Part shown: piece after piece, positions 1 to 8,133 of the stretch
Numbering within the stretch: the first letter of the stretch is position 1
How the letters are laid out: each line of letters starts with the position of its first letter
Origin: Selenomonadaceae bacterium
GTDB taxonomy: Bacteria > Bacillota > Negativicutes > Selenomonadales > Selenomonadaceae
Length of the DNA: 12,945 bases
NCBI GenBank assembly: GCA_016280345.1
Contig: JAEEGN010000037.1
Location: forward strand, 1 to 12,945
Reading direction: 5' to 3'
Notes under the pieces: generated by a model
Told to the model about the DNA's origin: nothing
The model's input: the letters and a program-made list of their open reading frames with translations, nothing else
Databases searched by the model: none
Position numbers and translations under genes: made by a program

Positions 1-1734
1 CAGATCCGTATCCGCGTGAAGGGCAACGACGTCGATACCTATAAATTGCAGAAATTCCTGCGCTCGAACCAGGGGACGTGCATCAACCAGGTGCCGATCG
101 TCTACAAGGGCGACAAGGTCACGGTGAATCAGCCGATTGCCGACGGTCCGGCCACGGACCACGGCGAACTGGCGTTGGGCTACAACATCATCGTCGCCTA
201 TATGCCCTGGGAAGGCTACAACTACGAGGACGCGGTGCTGCTGAGCGAAAACCTGGTGAAGCGCGACCTCTATACGTCCATCCACATCGAGGAGTACGAG
301 TGCGACGCCCGGGATACGAAGCTGGGACCGGAAGAGGTCACCCGCGATATCCCGAACGTGGCCGAAGAGGCCTTGCGCGACCTCGACGAGGACGGCATCA
401 TCCGCATCGGTGCCGAGGTGCGCCCCGGCGATATCCTGGTGGGCAAGGTCACGCCGAAGGGCGAGACGGAGCTCACGGCCGAGGAGCGCCTGCTCCGGGC
501 CATTTTTGGCGAGAAGGCCCGGGAGGTCCGGGATACGTCGCTCCGGGTACCCCATGGTGAGGCCGGCAAGATCGTCGACGTCAAGGTCTTTACCCGGGAG
601 AACAACGACGAGCTTTCCCCCGGCGTCAATCAGCTGGTGCGCGTCTATATCGCCCAGAAGCGCAAGATTTCCGTGGGTGACAAGATGTCCGGCCGCCACG
701 GCAACAAGGGCGTCGTTTCCCGCATCATGCGGCAGGAAGATATGCCGTTCCTGCCGGACGGGACGCCGGTGGACATCGTGCTGAACCCGTTGGGCGTGCC
801 GTCCCGCATGAACATCGGCCAGATCCTGGAAACCCATCTGGGCATGGCGGTTCGGGAACTGGGCAAGCAGATCAAGGAAGGCGACCCGGGCATAAAGGAA
901 AAGCTTCAGTCCCTGGGCTACGATTTCGAGAAATACGGTATGCCGAAGCCGGACGTGGCGGGCCTTCATATCGCCACACCGGTCTTTGACGGCGCGAAGG
1001 AGAACGAGGTCTTCGCTACCATACAGGCAGCGGGATTGCCGATGGACGGCAAGACGGTGCTGTACGACGGCCGGACCGGCGAGCCCTTTGAAAATCGCGT
1101 CACGGTGGGCTGCGTCTATATGCTGAAGCTCCATCACCTGGTGGACGACAAGATTCACGCCCGTTCCACCGGCCCGTACTCGCTGGTCACGCAGCAGCCT
1201 CTGGGCGGCAAGGCCCAGTTTGGCGGCCAGCGTTTCGGCGAGATGGAGGTCTGGGCGCTGGAGGCCTACGGCGCCTCTTACACGCTGCAGGAAATCCTCA
1301 CGGTGAAGTCCGACGACGTGGTGGGCCGCGTCAAGACGTACGAGGCCATCGTCAAGGGAGAAAACATTCCCGAGCCGGGCGTACCGGAGTCCTTCAAAGT
1401 GCTCATCAAGGAACTTCAGAGCATCGGCCTCGATATCAAGGTGCTGTCCGAGGACGCCCAGGAGATCGTGATCCAGGACGACGAGGACGACATCAACGAG
1501 ACGGCGCGGGAGCTCGACCTTGACGTCTCCGGCGTGGCTCCGAAGTCGGCGGAATCGCCGTCCGGAGAGCCCGGCGAGGACGGCGACAACTACGAGGAGA
1601 ACGAGGACGACAGCGACCTGGACGTCGATCTCTCCGATGAGGACATCATCGCCGAGCTGGGCAGCCTGGAGGAGGTCCAGGAGGACGACGATCCCTACGG
1701 TCCCGATGACGACGACGGCGAATACGATGATTGA
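1..1734 (+). CDS. rpoB: RNA polymerase beta subunit, C-terminal part (5' end outside window)
   Basis: This is the beta subunit of bacterial RNA polymerase, which with beta' forms the catalytic core. The frame is open from base 1, so the gene begins upstream; about the C-terminal half is present, and the rifampicin region lies outside. Conserved family blocks are visible in order: MPWEGYNYEDA, RDTKLGPEEVTRDIPNV, KVTPKGETELT, GDKMSGRHGNKGVVSRI (active-centre lysines), PLGVPSRMNIGQILETHLG, and near the end GGKAQFGGQRFGEMEVWALE, which contacts beta'. The large insertion seen in this part of the E. coli protein is absent, as in Firmicutes. After the conserved core the last 94 residues (from base 1450) form a low-complexity tail with 42 Asp/Glu and only two Lys/Arg by my count. 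rpoC follows 129 bases downstream, the usual rpoBC order. The identification is essentially certain. Confidence 0.98.
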   Translation, partial: QIRIRVKGNDVDTYKLQKFLRSNQGTCINQVPIVYKGDKVTVNQPIADGPATDHGELALGYNIIVAYMPWEGYNYEDAVLLSENLVKRDLYTSIHIEEYECDARDTKLGPEEVTRDIPNVAEEALRDLDEDGIIRIGAEVRPGDILVGKVTPKGETELTAEERLLRAIFGEKAREVRDTSLRVPHGEAGKIVDVKVFTRENNDELSPGVNQLVRVYIAQKRKISVGDKMSGRHGNKGVVSRIMRQEDMPFLPDGTPVDIVLNPLGVPSRMNIGQILETHLGMAVRELGKQIKEGDPGIKEKLQSLGYDFEKYGMPKPDVAGLHIATPVFDGAKENEVFATIQAAGLPMDGKTVLYDGRTGEPFENRVTVGCVYMLKLHHLVDDKIHARSTGPYSLVTQQPLGGKAQFGGQRFGEMEVWALEAYGASYTLQEILTVKSDDVVGRVKTYEAIVKGENIPEPGVPESFKVLIKELQSIGLDIKVLSEDAQEIVIQDDEDDINETARELDLDVSGVAPKSAESPSGEPGEDGDNYEENEDDSDLDVDLSDEDIIAELGSLEEVQEDDDPYGPDDDDGEYDD

Positions 1735-1863
1735 TACGGGCTTTCGCGTAAAGCCGGGGCGGACCCAGCCGGGGCCGTCCATTGCCGGACGGCGTGCGAA
1801 GCACGCGCCGCTCTGAGCCGCTTCTCGGTTCAGGGCTTACTATGAGAAGGGAGTGTCAACCCC
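1735..1863 (+). other. rpoB-rpoC spacer with two hairpins
   Basis: The 129-base spacer has no coding sequence. It holds a 9-base direct repeat AGCCGGGGC (1752-1760 and 1767-1775) and two potential RNA hairpins. One is GCGTGC-GAA-GCACGC (1792-1806), extendable through a bulge to 1790-1810. The other is CTGAGCCG (1813-1820) with CGGTTCAG (1826-1833), an 8-bp stem containing one G-U pair. Neither is followed by a T-run, so these are not obvious terminators. RNA processing or translational tuning between rpoB and rpoC is possible but not shown. Confidence 0.5.
1847..1853 (+). promoter_or_regulatory. ribosome binding site supporting the TTG start of rpoC
   Basis: AAGGGAG lies 10 bases before a TTG codon at 1864. 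The nearby ATG at 1842 is in another frame. The protein read from TTG begins MLDVNNFDSM, matching the start I recall for Firmicute RpoC proteins, so the non-ATG start is well supported. Confidence 0.75.
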
Positions 1864-4800
1864 TTGCTGGACGTAAACAATTTCGATTCGATGCGGATCG
1901 GGCTGGCTTCGCCGGACAAGATCCGGGAGTGGTCGTATGGCGAGGTCAAGAAGCCGGAGACCATCAACTACCGGACGCTGAAGCCGGAGCGCGACGGGCT
2001 TTTCTGCGAGCGCATCTTCGGCCCGACCCGGGACTGGGAGTGCCACTGCGGCAAGTATAAGCGCATCCGGTACAAGGGCATCGTCTGCGACCGCTGCGGC
2101 GTCGAGGTGACCCGCGCCAAGGTGCGCCGCGAGCGCATGGGCCATATCGAGCTGGCGGCGCCGGTCTCCCATATCTGGTATTTCAAGGGCATCCCGAGCC
2201 GCATGGGCCTGATTCTCGACATTTCGCCGCGGGCGCTGGAAAAGGTACTGTATTTCGCGTCCTATATCGTGCTGGATCCCGGCAGCGTACCGTCGGGGGA
2301 GCTCAAGAAGAAGCAGCTCCTGACCGAGAATGAGTACCACGATTTGCGGGAGAGATACGGGGACGAGTTCAAAGTGGGCATGGGGGCGGAGGCCATCCAG
2401 GTCCTGCTGAAGGAGCTCGATCTCGACCAGATGAACGAGGAACTCCGGCAGGAGCTCAGCGGCGTCAGCGGTCAGAAAAAGGTCCGCGCCATCCGCCGCC
2501 TCGAGGTGGTGGAGGCATTCCGCAAGTCCGGCAACCAGCCCTCGTGGATGGTCATGGACGTGGTGCCGGTAATCCCGCCGGATCTGCGCCCGATGGTGCA
2601 GCTTGACGGCGGCCGCTTCGCTACTTCCGACCTCAACGACCTGTACCGTCGGGTCATCAACCGCAACAACCGATTGAAGAGATTGCTGGACCTCGGGGCG
2701 CCGGACATCATCGTCCGCAACGAGAAGCGGATGCTGCAGGAAGCGGTGGACGCCCTGATCGATAACGGGCGCCGGGGCCGTCCCGTCACCGGGCCGGGCA
2801 ACCGTCCGCTGAAGTCCCTTTCCGATATGCTCAAGGGCAAGCAGGGTCGCTTCCGCCAGAACCTCCTGGGCAAGCGCGTCGATTACTCCGGCCGTTCCGT
2901 CATCGTGGTCGGGCCGGAGCTGAAGCTGCACCAGTGCGGCCTGCCGAAGGAAATGGCGCTGGAGCTCTTCAAGCCCTTCGTGATGAAGAAACTCGTTAAC
3001 AACGGGGCCGCCAACAACATCAAGGCGGCCAAGCGCATGGTGGAGCGGGTTCGCCCCGAGGTCTGGGACGTCCTCGAGGAGGTCATCAAGGAGCATCCGG
3101 TGCTCCTGAACCGCGCTCCGACACTTCACCGGCTGGGCATCCAGGCTTTCGAGCCGGTGCTGACCGAAGGCCGCGCTCTGAAACTGCATCCGCTGGCCTG
3201 TACCGCCTACAACGCCGACTTCGACGGCGACCAGATGGCGATTCATCTGCCGCTGTCGGCGGAAGCCCAGGCGGAGGCCCGTATCCTGATGCTGGCCGCG
3301 AATCACATCCTGGCGCCGAAAGACGGCCGGCCCATCATCGTGCCGACGCAGGATATGATCCTGGGTTCCTATTATCTGACGATCCTGAAGCCCGGCGCTA
3401 AGGGCGAGGGCATGGTGGTCACCGGCATCGAGGAAGCGCTGCTGGCCTTCCAGCATGACGAGCTCTCTCTGCAGGCGGAAATCAAAACCCGCATCGAAGG
3501 TTACGGCATCGTCAAGACCTCGTTGGGCCGCATGATCTTCAACGAGATCCTGCCGCCGGAAATCCGTTATTTCCGTCAGGACAAGAAGACCGGCCAGTGG
3601 GAGTACGGCATTCGCATCGACAAGAAGGAAATGGGCAAGCTCGTCGCCAATTGCTTTAAGCATCTGGGCGGCGGCCGGACGGCGGAGGTCATCGACAACG
3701 TCAAGAATCTCGGCTACCATTACGCCTGTCTGGCGGGTATGACCGTCGCCATCTCCGACGTCATCGTGCCGCCGGAGAAGCAGACCATCATCAACGAGAC
3801 GAAGCAGCTCGTCAACAAGATTGAGCGTCAGTTCGGACGCGGCCTGATTACCGAGGAAGAGCGCTACAACAAGGTGGTCGATCTCTGGAACAAGACCACC
3901 GACCACGTGGGCGAGGCCATGATGAAGAACATGGCCGCCGACAACCCGATCTTCATGATGGCGGACTCCGGCGCCCGCGGTAACACGCAGCAGATGCGTC
4001 AGCTGGCGGGCATGCGCGGCCTGATGTCCGACCCCTCGGGCAAGATCATCGCCCTGCCCATCACGGCGAATTTCCGTGAAGGGCTTACGGTTTCTGATTA
4101 CTTCATCTCCTCCCACGGCGCCCGCAAGGGTCTGGCCGACACGGCGCTCCGCACGGCGGACTCGGGTTATCTGACCCGCCGCCTGGTGGACGTGGCCCAG
4201 GACGTGATCGTGCGCGAGGAAGATTGCGACGTCGTCACCATCAATCTGCTCCGGGAGCGGGCGCGGTTGGCTCCAACCTCGGCGCAGGCGGTGGAGATTC
4301 TGAAAGACCTCCTGGTTGGCCGGGTTTTGGGTGCGGCCGTCATCGAGCCCAGGAAGGGGGAAACCCTGCTCGAGCGGGATACCGTGCTGGGCGAGGACAG
4401 TCTCAAAGCAATCGGCGATGCCAAGGTGCGTTCTATCGTCATCCGCGGTTCGCTGACTTCGACGGAAGCGGTCACCAGCAACGCTATGCTGTCGGAGACG
4501 ATCCAGCTGGGGACGACCGTTTCCAAGACGCGCACCACCCTGAAGAACGGCTTCATCCGCGAGATCGTGGGCAAGAAGCTCACGGTGGCCATCCTCTCCC
4601 TCGACGGGGAGGAAATCGTGCCCGCCGGCAAGGAGCTCACCAAGGAAGACGTGGAGGCGGCGCTGGCAAGCGACGCCCGGGAACTCAAGATTCGCAACAA
4701 CAACATCCGGGGCATCGAGGTTGAGGCCATCCGCGACGGCAACAGCATCATCGAACCGCTGGCGGACCGCATCGTCGGCCGGGTCCTGGCGGAGGACATT

Positions 4801-5886
4801 TACGAGGACGCCAGGAAGACGAAGAAAATCGCGTCGCTGAACGAAACGATCGACGAGGAACTGGCGGAGAAGATCTGCAAGGTACGCGAGCGGGTTTCCA
4901 TCCGCAGCGTGCTGACCTGCAAATCCCAGTACGGCGTCTGCGTCAAGTGCTATGGCCGCGATCTGGCCAACGCCACCGAAGTCGACGTGGGCGAGGCCGT
5001 GGGCATCATCGCCGCCCAATCCATCGGCGAGCCGGGCACCCAGCTCACCATGCGGACGTTCCACTCCGGCGGCGTCGCCGGCGAGGATATCACCATGGGC
5101 CTGCCGCGGGTCGAGGAGCTCTTCGAGGCCCGCAAGCCCAAGCATAACGCCATCATCGCCGAGATCGAGGGCACGGCGGAAATCACGGAGGACGACAAGG
5201 GCACCCGTAAGGTCATCCTGACGCCGGAGGAAGGCGAGGCCCGGGAGTACGCGATTCCCTTCGGAGCGCGGCTGGTAGCCCAGAGCGGCATGCACCTGAA
5301 GCTCGGCGACAAGATCACCGAGGGCTCCATCAACCCGCACGACATCCTGCGGGTCTGCGGCCTCCGGGAGACGCAGCGCTATCTCGTTTACGAGGTGCTG
5401 AAAGTTTATAAGTCCCAGGGTGTTGAGATCAACGACAAGCACATCGAGGTCATGGTGCGGCAGATGCTGCACAAGGTCAAGATCGAGGAATCGGGCAGCA
5501 CCGGTTTCCTGCCGGGCGAGTACGTCGATATCAATTCCTTCGAGGCCGTGAACGCCCGTGTCATTGAGGAGGACGGCGAGCCGGCGGTGGCGAAGCCGAT
5601 TCTCCTGGGTATCACCAAGGCGTCGCTGGCTACGGATTCCTTCCTTTCCGCCGCGTCCTTCCAGGAAACGACGCGCGTCCTCACGGACGCCGCCATCAAG
5701 GGCAAGGTCGATCCTTTGATTGGCCTCAAGGAGAACGTCATCATCGGCAAGCTGATTCCGGCGGGCACCGGCATGAGCCGTTATCGCAACATCAGCGTTG
5801 TCGATCCCGACGCTGCCGTCGAGACGGTGGAGCCGGCGATGGAGGAAGACCTGGAAGAGACCGGGGCCGAGCCGGTGAACGAATGA
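1864..5886 (+). CDS. rpoC: RNA polymerase beta' subunit
   Basis: This is the catalytic beta' subunit of RNA polymerase, 1340 residues, starting at TTG. An N-terminal zinc site is visible as C60, C62, C75 and C78 (CHCGKY...CDRCG). The active-site loop NADFDGDQM is at 450-458, with metal-binding D452, D454 and D456. The second zinc site uses C788, C1019, C1026 and C1029. The bridge-helix region (SGARGNTQQMRQLAGMRG) and the trigger-loop block (TQLTMRTFHSGG) are intact, and the trigger loop has no E. coli-type SI3 insertion. The C-terminal block ASFQETTRVLTDAAIKGK is conserved. The protein is about 140 residues longer than B. subtilis beta' (about 1199). By eye nearly all the extra length lies between C788 and C1019, where three related modules follow one another (separate entry). 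It is transcribed with rpoB and closed by the terminator at 5951-5992. Confidence 0.98.
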   Translation: MLDVNNFDSMRIGLASPDKIREWSYGEVKKPETINYRTLKPERDGLFCERIFGPTRDWECHCGKYKRIRYKGIVCDRCGVEVTRAKVRRERMGHIELAAPVSHIWYFKGIPSRMGLILDISPRALEKVLYFASYIVLDPGSVPSGELKKKQLLTENEYHDLRERYGDEFKVGMGAEAIQVLLKELDLDQMNEELRQELSGVSGQKKVRAIRRLEVVEAFRKSGNQPSWMVMDVVPVIPPDLRPMVQLDGGRFATSDLNDLYRRVINRNNRLKRLLDLGAPDIIVRNEKRMLQEAVDALIDNGRRGRPVTGPGNRPLKSLSDMLKGKQGRFRQNLLGKRVDYSGRSVIVVGPELKLHQCGLPKEMALELFKPFVMKKLVNNGAANNIKAAKRMVERVRPEVWDVLEEVIKEHPVLLNRAPTLHRLGIQAFEPVLTEGRALKLHPLACTAYNADFDGDQMAIHLPLSAEAQAEARILMLAANHILAPKDGRPIIVPTQDMILGSYYLTILKPGAKGEGMVVTGIEEALLAFQHDELSLQAEIKTRIEGYGIVKTSLGRMIFNEILPPEIRYFRQDKKTGQWEYGIRIDKKEMGKLVANCFKHLGGGRTAEVIDNVKNLGYHYACLAGMTVAISDVIVPPEKQTIINETKQLVNKIERQFGRGLITEEERYNKVVDLWNKTTDHVGEAMMKNMAADNPIFMMADSGARGNTQQMRQLAGMRGLMSDPSGKIIALPITANFREGLTVSDYFISSHGARKGLADTALRTADSGYLTRRLVDVAQDVIVREEDCDVVTINLLRERARLAPTSAQAVEILKDLLVGRVLGAAVIEPRKGETLLERDTVLGEDSLKAIGDAKVRSIVIRGSLTSTEAVTSNAMLSETIQLGTTVSKTRTTLKNGFIREIVGKKLTVAILSLDGEEIVPAGKELTKEDVEAALASDARELKIRNNNIRGIEVEAIRDGNSIIEPLADRIVGRVLAEDIYEDARKTKKIASLNETIDEELAEKICKVRERVSIRSVLTCKSQYGVCVKCYGRDLANATEVDVGEAVGIIAAQSIGEPGTQLTMRTFHSGGVAGEDITMGLPRVEELFEARKPKHNAIIAEIEGTAEITEDDKGTRKVILTPEEGEAREYAIPFGARLVAQSGMHLKLGDKITEGSINPHDILRVCGLRETQRYLVYEVLKVYKSQGVEINDKHIEVMVRQMLHKVKIEESGSTGFLPGEYVDINSFEAVNARVIEEDGEPAVAKPILLGITKASLATDSFLSAASFQETTRVLTDAAIKGKVDPLIGLKENVIIGKLIPAGTGMSRYRNISVVDPDAAVETVEPAMEEDLEETGAEPVNE
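4294..4920 (+). repeat. three divergent tandem modules inside RpoC (residues about 811-1019)
   Basis: Three similar segments can be aligned by eye within RpoC. They cover residues 811-866 (bases 4294-4461), 897-949 (4552-4710) and 964-1019 (4753-4920). Each opens with a matching strand (LVGRVLGAAVI, IVGKKLTVAIL, IVGRVLAEDIY), continues through a Gly/Lys-rich turn and an acidic helix (GEDSLKAI, TKEDVEAA, IDEELAEK), and closes with VRSIVIRGSLTS, ARELKIRNNNIR or RERVSIRSVLTC. The third copy carries the zinc cysteine C1019 and corresponds to the single segment I recall in B. subtilis RpoC. The first two copies lack that cysteine. The repeat is visible in protein rather than DNA, so the duplication is old. 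The exact boundaries are approximate. Confidence 0.7.
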
Positions 5887-5950
5887 CTGCGGCCTAGGGG
5901 CGACAGGTTGTATCCGGGTAAACTTCATATTGGAAGCAGATTGAGCAAGG

Positions 5951-5992
5951 GAGGCTGTCCGCGAAGCATGAAGCTGGACAGCCTCTTTTCTT
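5951..5992 (+). terminator. rho-independent terminator of rpoBC
   Basis: A perfect 10-bp stem, GAGGCTGTCC (5951-5960) with GGACAGCCTC (5976-5985), encloses a 15-base loop and is followed directly by TTTTCTT. It lies 64 bases after the rpoC stop. Confidence 0.92.
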
Positions 5993-6060
5993 GAGAAAAA
6001 AGACATGAATGAATGCCGGCGTGGGGCTGGGCCCGTCGCGCCGGGGAAAGCGGGGAATCT

Positions 6061-6621
6061 ATGAGCCGGCTGACAATGGAAAAGGCCAGGGAAATCCTGG
6101 CGAAGCACACGACGGAGGAGCACCTTTTCACCCACGCCCGGGCGGTGAGCGCGGCGATGGGAGCGATGGCGGAACATTTTGGCGCTGACCGGGACCACTG
6201 GGAGGCCATCGGCTATCTGCACGACGTGGACTACGAGAAATTCCCCCAGGAACACTGCCATCATGTGCGGGAACTCCTGGAGCCGGAGGGCGTCGAGCCG
6301 GAGGACATCGACGCCATTATCGCCCACGGTTATGGCGTCACCACCAACGAGGTGGAGCCCACCACCGACCTCGCCAGGAGCCTTTTCGCCGTGGACGAGC
6401 TCACGGGCATCGTTCACGCCTATGGGCTCATGCGCCCCGAGGGGCTTGACGGCATGGCGGTCAAGAGCCTGAAGAAAAAATACAAGGACAAGCGGTTCGC
6501 CGCCGGCTGCAGCCGCGACATCATCGACCGGGGCTGTGCCCTCCTGGGCATGGAAACGGGGACTGTCATGGAACTCTGCATCGCCGGAATGCAGGCTCAC
6601 AAAACGGAATTGGGATTCTGA
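6061..6621 (+). CDS. HD-superfamily metal-dependent hydrolase (COG2316-like)
   Basis: This is a 186-residue cytoplasmic protein of the HD phosphohydrolase superfamily; members usually hydrolyse phosphate esters or nucleotides with bound metal. Its exact substrate is unknown. Likely metal ligands are H25, the H54-D55 pair in GYLHDVDYEKFP, H89 in IIAHGYG and D112 in VDELTG. The layout fits the small predicted hydrolases grouped as COG2316, including the AVKSLKKKYKDKRFAAG block near 133-149. I chose the ATG at 6061, seven bases after a GGGG stretch, because MSRLTMEKA matches the usual N-terminus. In-frame starts at 6013 and 6076 are alternatives. ddh begins only 16 bases after its stop, so the two are probably co-transcribed. 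No convincing promoter is visible between the rpoC terminator and this gene, so terminator read-through may contribute. Confidence 0.88.
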   Translation: MSRLTMEKAREILAKHTTEEHLFTHARAVSAAMGAMAEHFGADRDHWEAIGYLHDVDYEKFPQEHCHHVRELLEPEGVEPEDIDAIIAHGYGVTTNEVEPTTDLARSLFAVDELTGIVHAYGLMRPEGLDGMAVKSLKKKYKDKRFAAGCSRDIIDRGCALLGMETGTVMELCIAGMQAHKTELGF

Positions 6622-6637
6622 CAGGGGGAACGGAAAC

Positions 6638-7624
6638 ATGAGCATTCGCATTGGTATTTTGGGCTATGGCAATCTGGGGCGCGGCGTGGAGCTGGCGGTC
6701 CGGGAAAACGCGGACATGGAACTGGCGGCGGTCTTCACCCGTCGCAACCCGGCCACGCTGAAAATCGCGACGCCGGGCGTGCCGGTGGTGCGCGTCGATG
6801 AAGCCGAGGCCTGGCGGGATCGGATCGACGTGATGATCCTCTGCGGCGGCAGCGCCACCGATCTGCCGACGCAGACACCGGCCTTTGCCAAGTGGTTCAA
6901 CGTCGTGGACAGCTTCGACACCCACGCCCATATCCCCGATCACTTCGCGGCGGTGGACAAGGCGGCGCGGGCGGCGGGGAAACTGGCGGCCATCTCCGTC
7001 GGCTGGGACCCGGGCCTCTTTTCCCTGGCGCGGGTCTATGGCAGCGCCGTGCTGCCCGATGGTCGTGACTACACCTTCTGGGGCCGGGGCGTCAGCCAGG
7101 GCCACTCCGACGCCATTCGCCGCGTCCCCGGCGTCCGGGACGCGCGGCAGTACACGGTGCCGGTGGAGGCGGCGCTGGAGCGGGTGCGGTCCGGCGAGAA
7201 CCCGGATCTCACCACGCGGCAGAAGCACACCCGGGAGTGCTACGTGGTCCTCGAGGACGGCGCCGACCCGGCGGCGGTGGAGCGGTCCATCAAAACCATG
7301 CCCGACTACTTCGCCGACTATGACACCACGGTCCATTTCATCAGCGAGGCGGAGCTGAAGGAAAAGCACGCCGGCCTCGCCCACGGCGGCTTCGTCATCC
7401 GCTCCGGGCGTACCGGGGCGGCGAAGGAGCACACCCATGTCGTCGAGTTCCGCCTGAAACTGGACTCGAACCCGGAATTCACCACCGGCGTCCTCGTCGC
7501 CTATGCCCGGGCCGTGTATCGCCTGGCGAAAGAGGGCCGCACCGGTTGCGTCACCGTCCTCGACGTCCCGCCGGCTTACCTCTCCGCCAGGAGCGGCGAC
7601 GAGCTCCGGGCCTCGATGCTCTGA
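6638..7624 (+). CDS. ddh: meso-diaminopimelate D-dehydrogenase
   Basis: This 328-residue NADPH-dependent enzyme (EC 1.4.1.16; the C. glutamicum enzyme is about 320) reversibly aminates L-2-amino-6-oxopimelate to meso-diaminopimelate. That gives a one-step route to the peptidoglycan cross-linking residue and to lysine. The N-terminal Rossmann motif GYGNLG is at 10-15 and FTRR at 33-36 suits NADP binding. Family blocks follow: CGGSATDLPTQ (69-79), DSFDTH (91-96), SVGWDPGLFSLAR (120-132), FWGRGVSQGHSDAIRR (147-162), HGGFVIRSG (249-257) and NPEFTTGVLVAYARA (278-292). The ATG has a GGGGGA ribosome site upstream. It is the second gene of a unit with the HD hydrolase and ends at a strong terminator. 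Whether the longer DapE/DapF route also exists cannot be told from this window. Confidence 0.95.
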   Translation: MSIRIGILGYGNLGRGVELAVRENADMELAAVFTRRNPATLKIATPGVPVVRVDEAEAWRDRIDVMILCGGSATDLPTQTPAFAKWFNVVDSFDTHAHIPDHFAAVDKAARAAGKLAAISVGWDPGLFSLARVYGSAVLPDGRDYTFWGRGVSQGHSDAIRRVPGVRDARQYTVPVEAALERVRSGENPDLTTRQKHTRECYVVLEDGADPAAVERSIKTMPDYFADYDTTVHFISEAELKEKHAGLAHGGFVIRSGRTGAAKEHTHVVEFRLKLDSNPEFTTGVLVAYARAVYRLAKEGRTGCVTVLDVPPAYLSARSGDELRASML

Positions 7625-7700
7625 TACCAAAGCGGCACCGGTGGCGCGTTCACGTCGGCGGTGGGAGATGGCGCCGCGGAAAAAGAAAACAGGGGAGCAG

Positions 7701-7746
7701 AAAAGCGGACACGCTTTGGCTGGAAGCCGGGCGTGTCCGCTTTTTT
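7701..7746 (+). terminator. rho-independent terminator of the HD-ddh unit
   Basis: The left arm AAAAGCGGACACGC (7701-7714) pairs with GCGTGTCCGC (7731-7740) followed by six T. The loop folds again as GGCT-GGA-AGCC (7718-7728). The A-run before the stem could make it work on the minus strand too. Confidence 0.93.
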
Positions 7747-7981
7747 GTCCCCAGCGTTCGGCGGCGGCGGGGCGAGACTGACGATCCCGGCCGGTTTGGC
7801 GTCCTACGTTGATAGCGATTCCCCGATGACCGGCATGGGATTGCCGCGGCGTACCCGGCGCGGCGGCCGGGGCGCGCGATCGGAAAAACCCATCTCTGGC
7901 GCGTCCCCCCGGACGAGTTGCCGGCCCCGGTGATGGCGCGCGGGCGCGCGGTCGGCGAGGGGACAGTGTCAGAAAATACTA
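7747..7981 (+). other. GC-rich non-coding stretch upstream of the GGDEF gene
   Basis: I see no credible gene here. The stretch is very rich in GC, including a run of alternating G and C at 7936-7950. A possible hairpin pairs CCGGGG plus CGCGC (7867-7877) with GCGCG...CCCCGG ending near 7912, with a three-base bulge. The dyad GACAGTGTC (7962-7970), preceded by GGG, lies 11 bases upstream of the -35 box of the next promoter and could be an operator. It also belongs to a recurring GGGGACAG-type motif described in the findings. Confidence 0.4.
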
Positions 7982-8010
7982 TTGAGCGCAACGGCTTCCT
8001 ATGATATGAT
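7982..8010 (+). promoter_or_regulatory. sigma-A-type promoter of the GGDEF gene
   Basis: TTGAGC (7982-7987) and TATGAT (8005-8010) are separated by 17 bases, in a sudden AT-rich patch within GC-rich surroundings. A second TATGAT (8000-8005) overlaps the -10. Initiation would fall near 8017, giving a leader of about 115 bases. I saw no c-di-GMP riboswitch in it. Confidence 0.75.
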
Positions 8011-8133
8011 ATAAAATAATAATGAATAGTTCGGAAATTGCCTCGATCCTTTTTCCCTTGCCGTCGTGCCCGGAGCGAACGGGAGCCGGCGACAATGGCA
8101 GACATTCGCGTTTCATGGAGGAAATCAGCCGCT

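Noticed and set aside
1840..6651. A 1603-codon open frame on the minus strand covering rpoC and the HD gene
   Set aside because: It lies wholly opposite rpoC and its neighbour, has no recognisable domain, and is explained by GC-rich codons that rarely place stop codons in that frame. The + strand genes are unmistakable.
6566..7630. A 354-codon open frame on the minus strand across ddh
   Set aside because: It is a mirror of the ddh reading frame, with low-complexity Arg/Gly/Val-rich sequence, no ribosome site sense and no family match.
7503..7933. Short + strand frames running from the end of ddh through the terminator
   Set aside because: They overlap ddh and the strong terminator, are Arg/Pro/Gly-rich, and have no ribosome site.
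7936..7950. Alternating G/C run as a CRISPR or satellite-like repeat
   Set aside because: It is a single short run with no spaced repeat units. Base composition explains it.
8017..8133. Possible c-di-GMP riboswitch in the GGDEF leader
   Set aside because: I could not find the conserved GEMM-type core or a tetraloop/receptor arrangement in this stretch.
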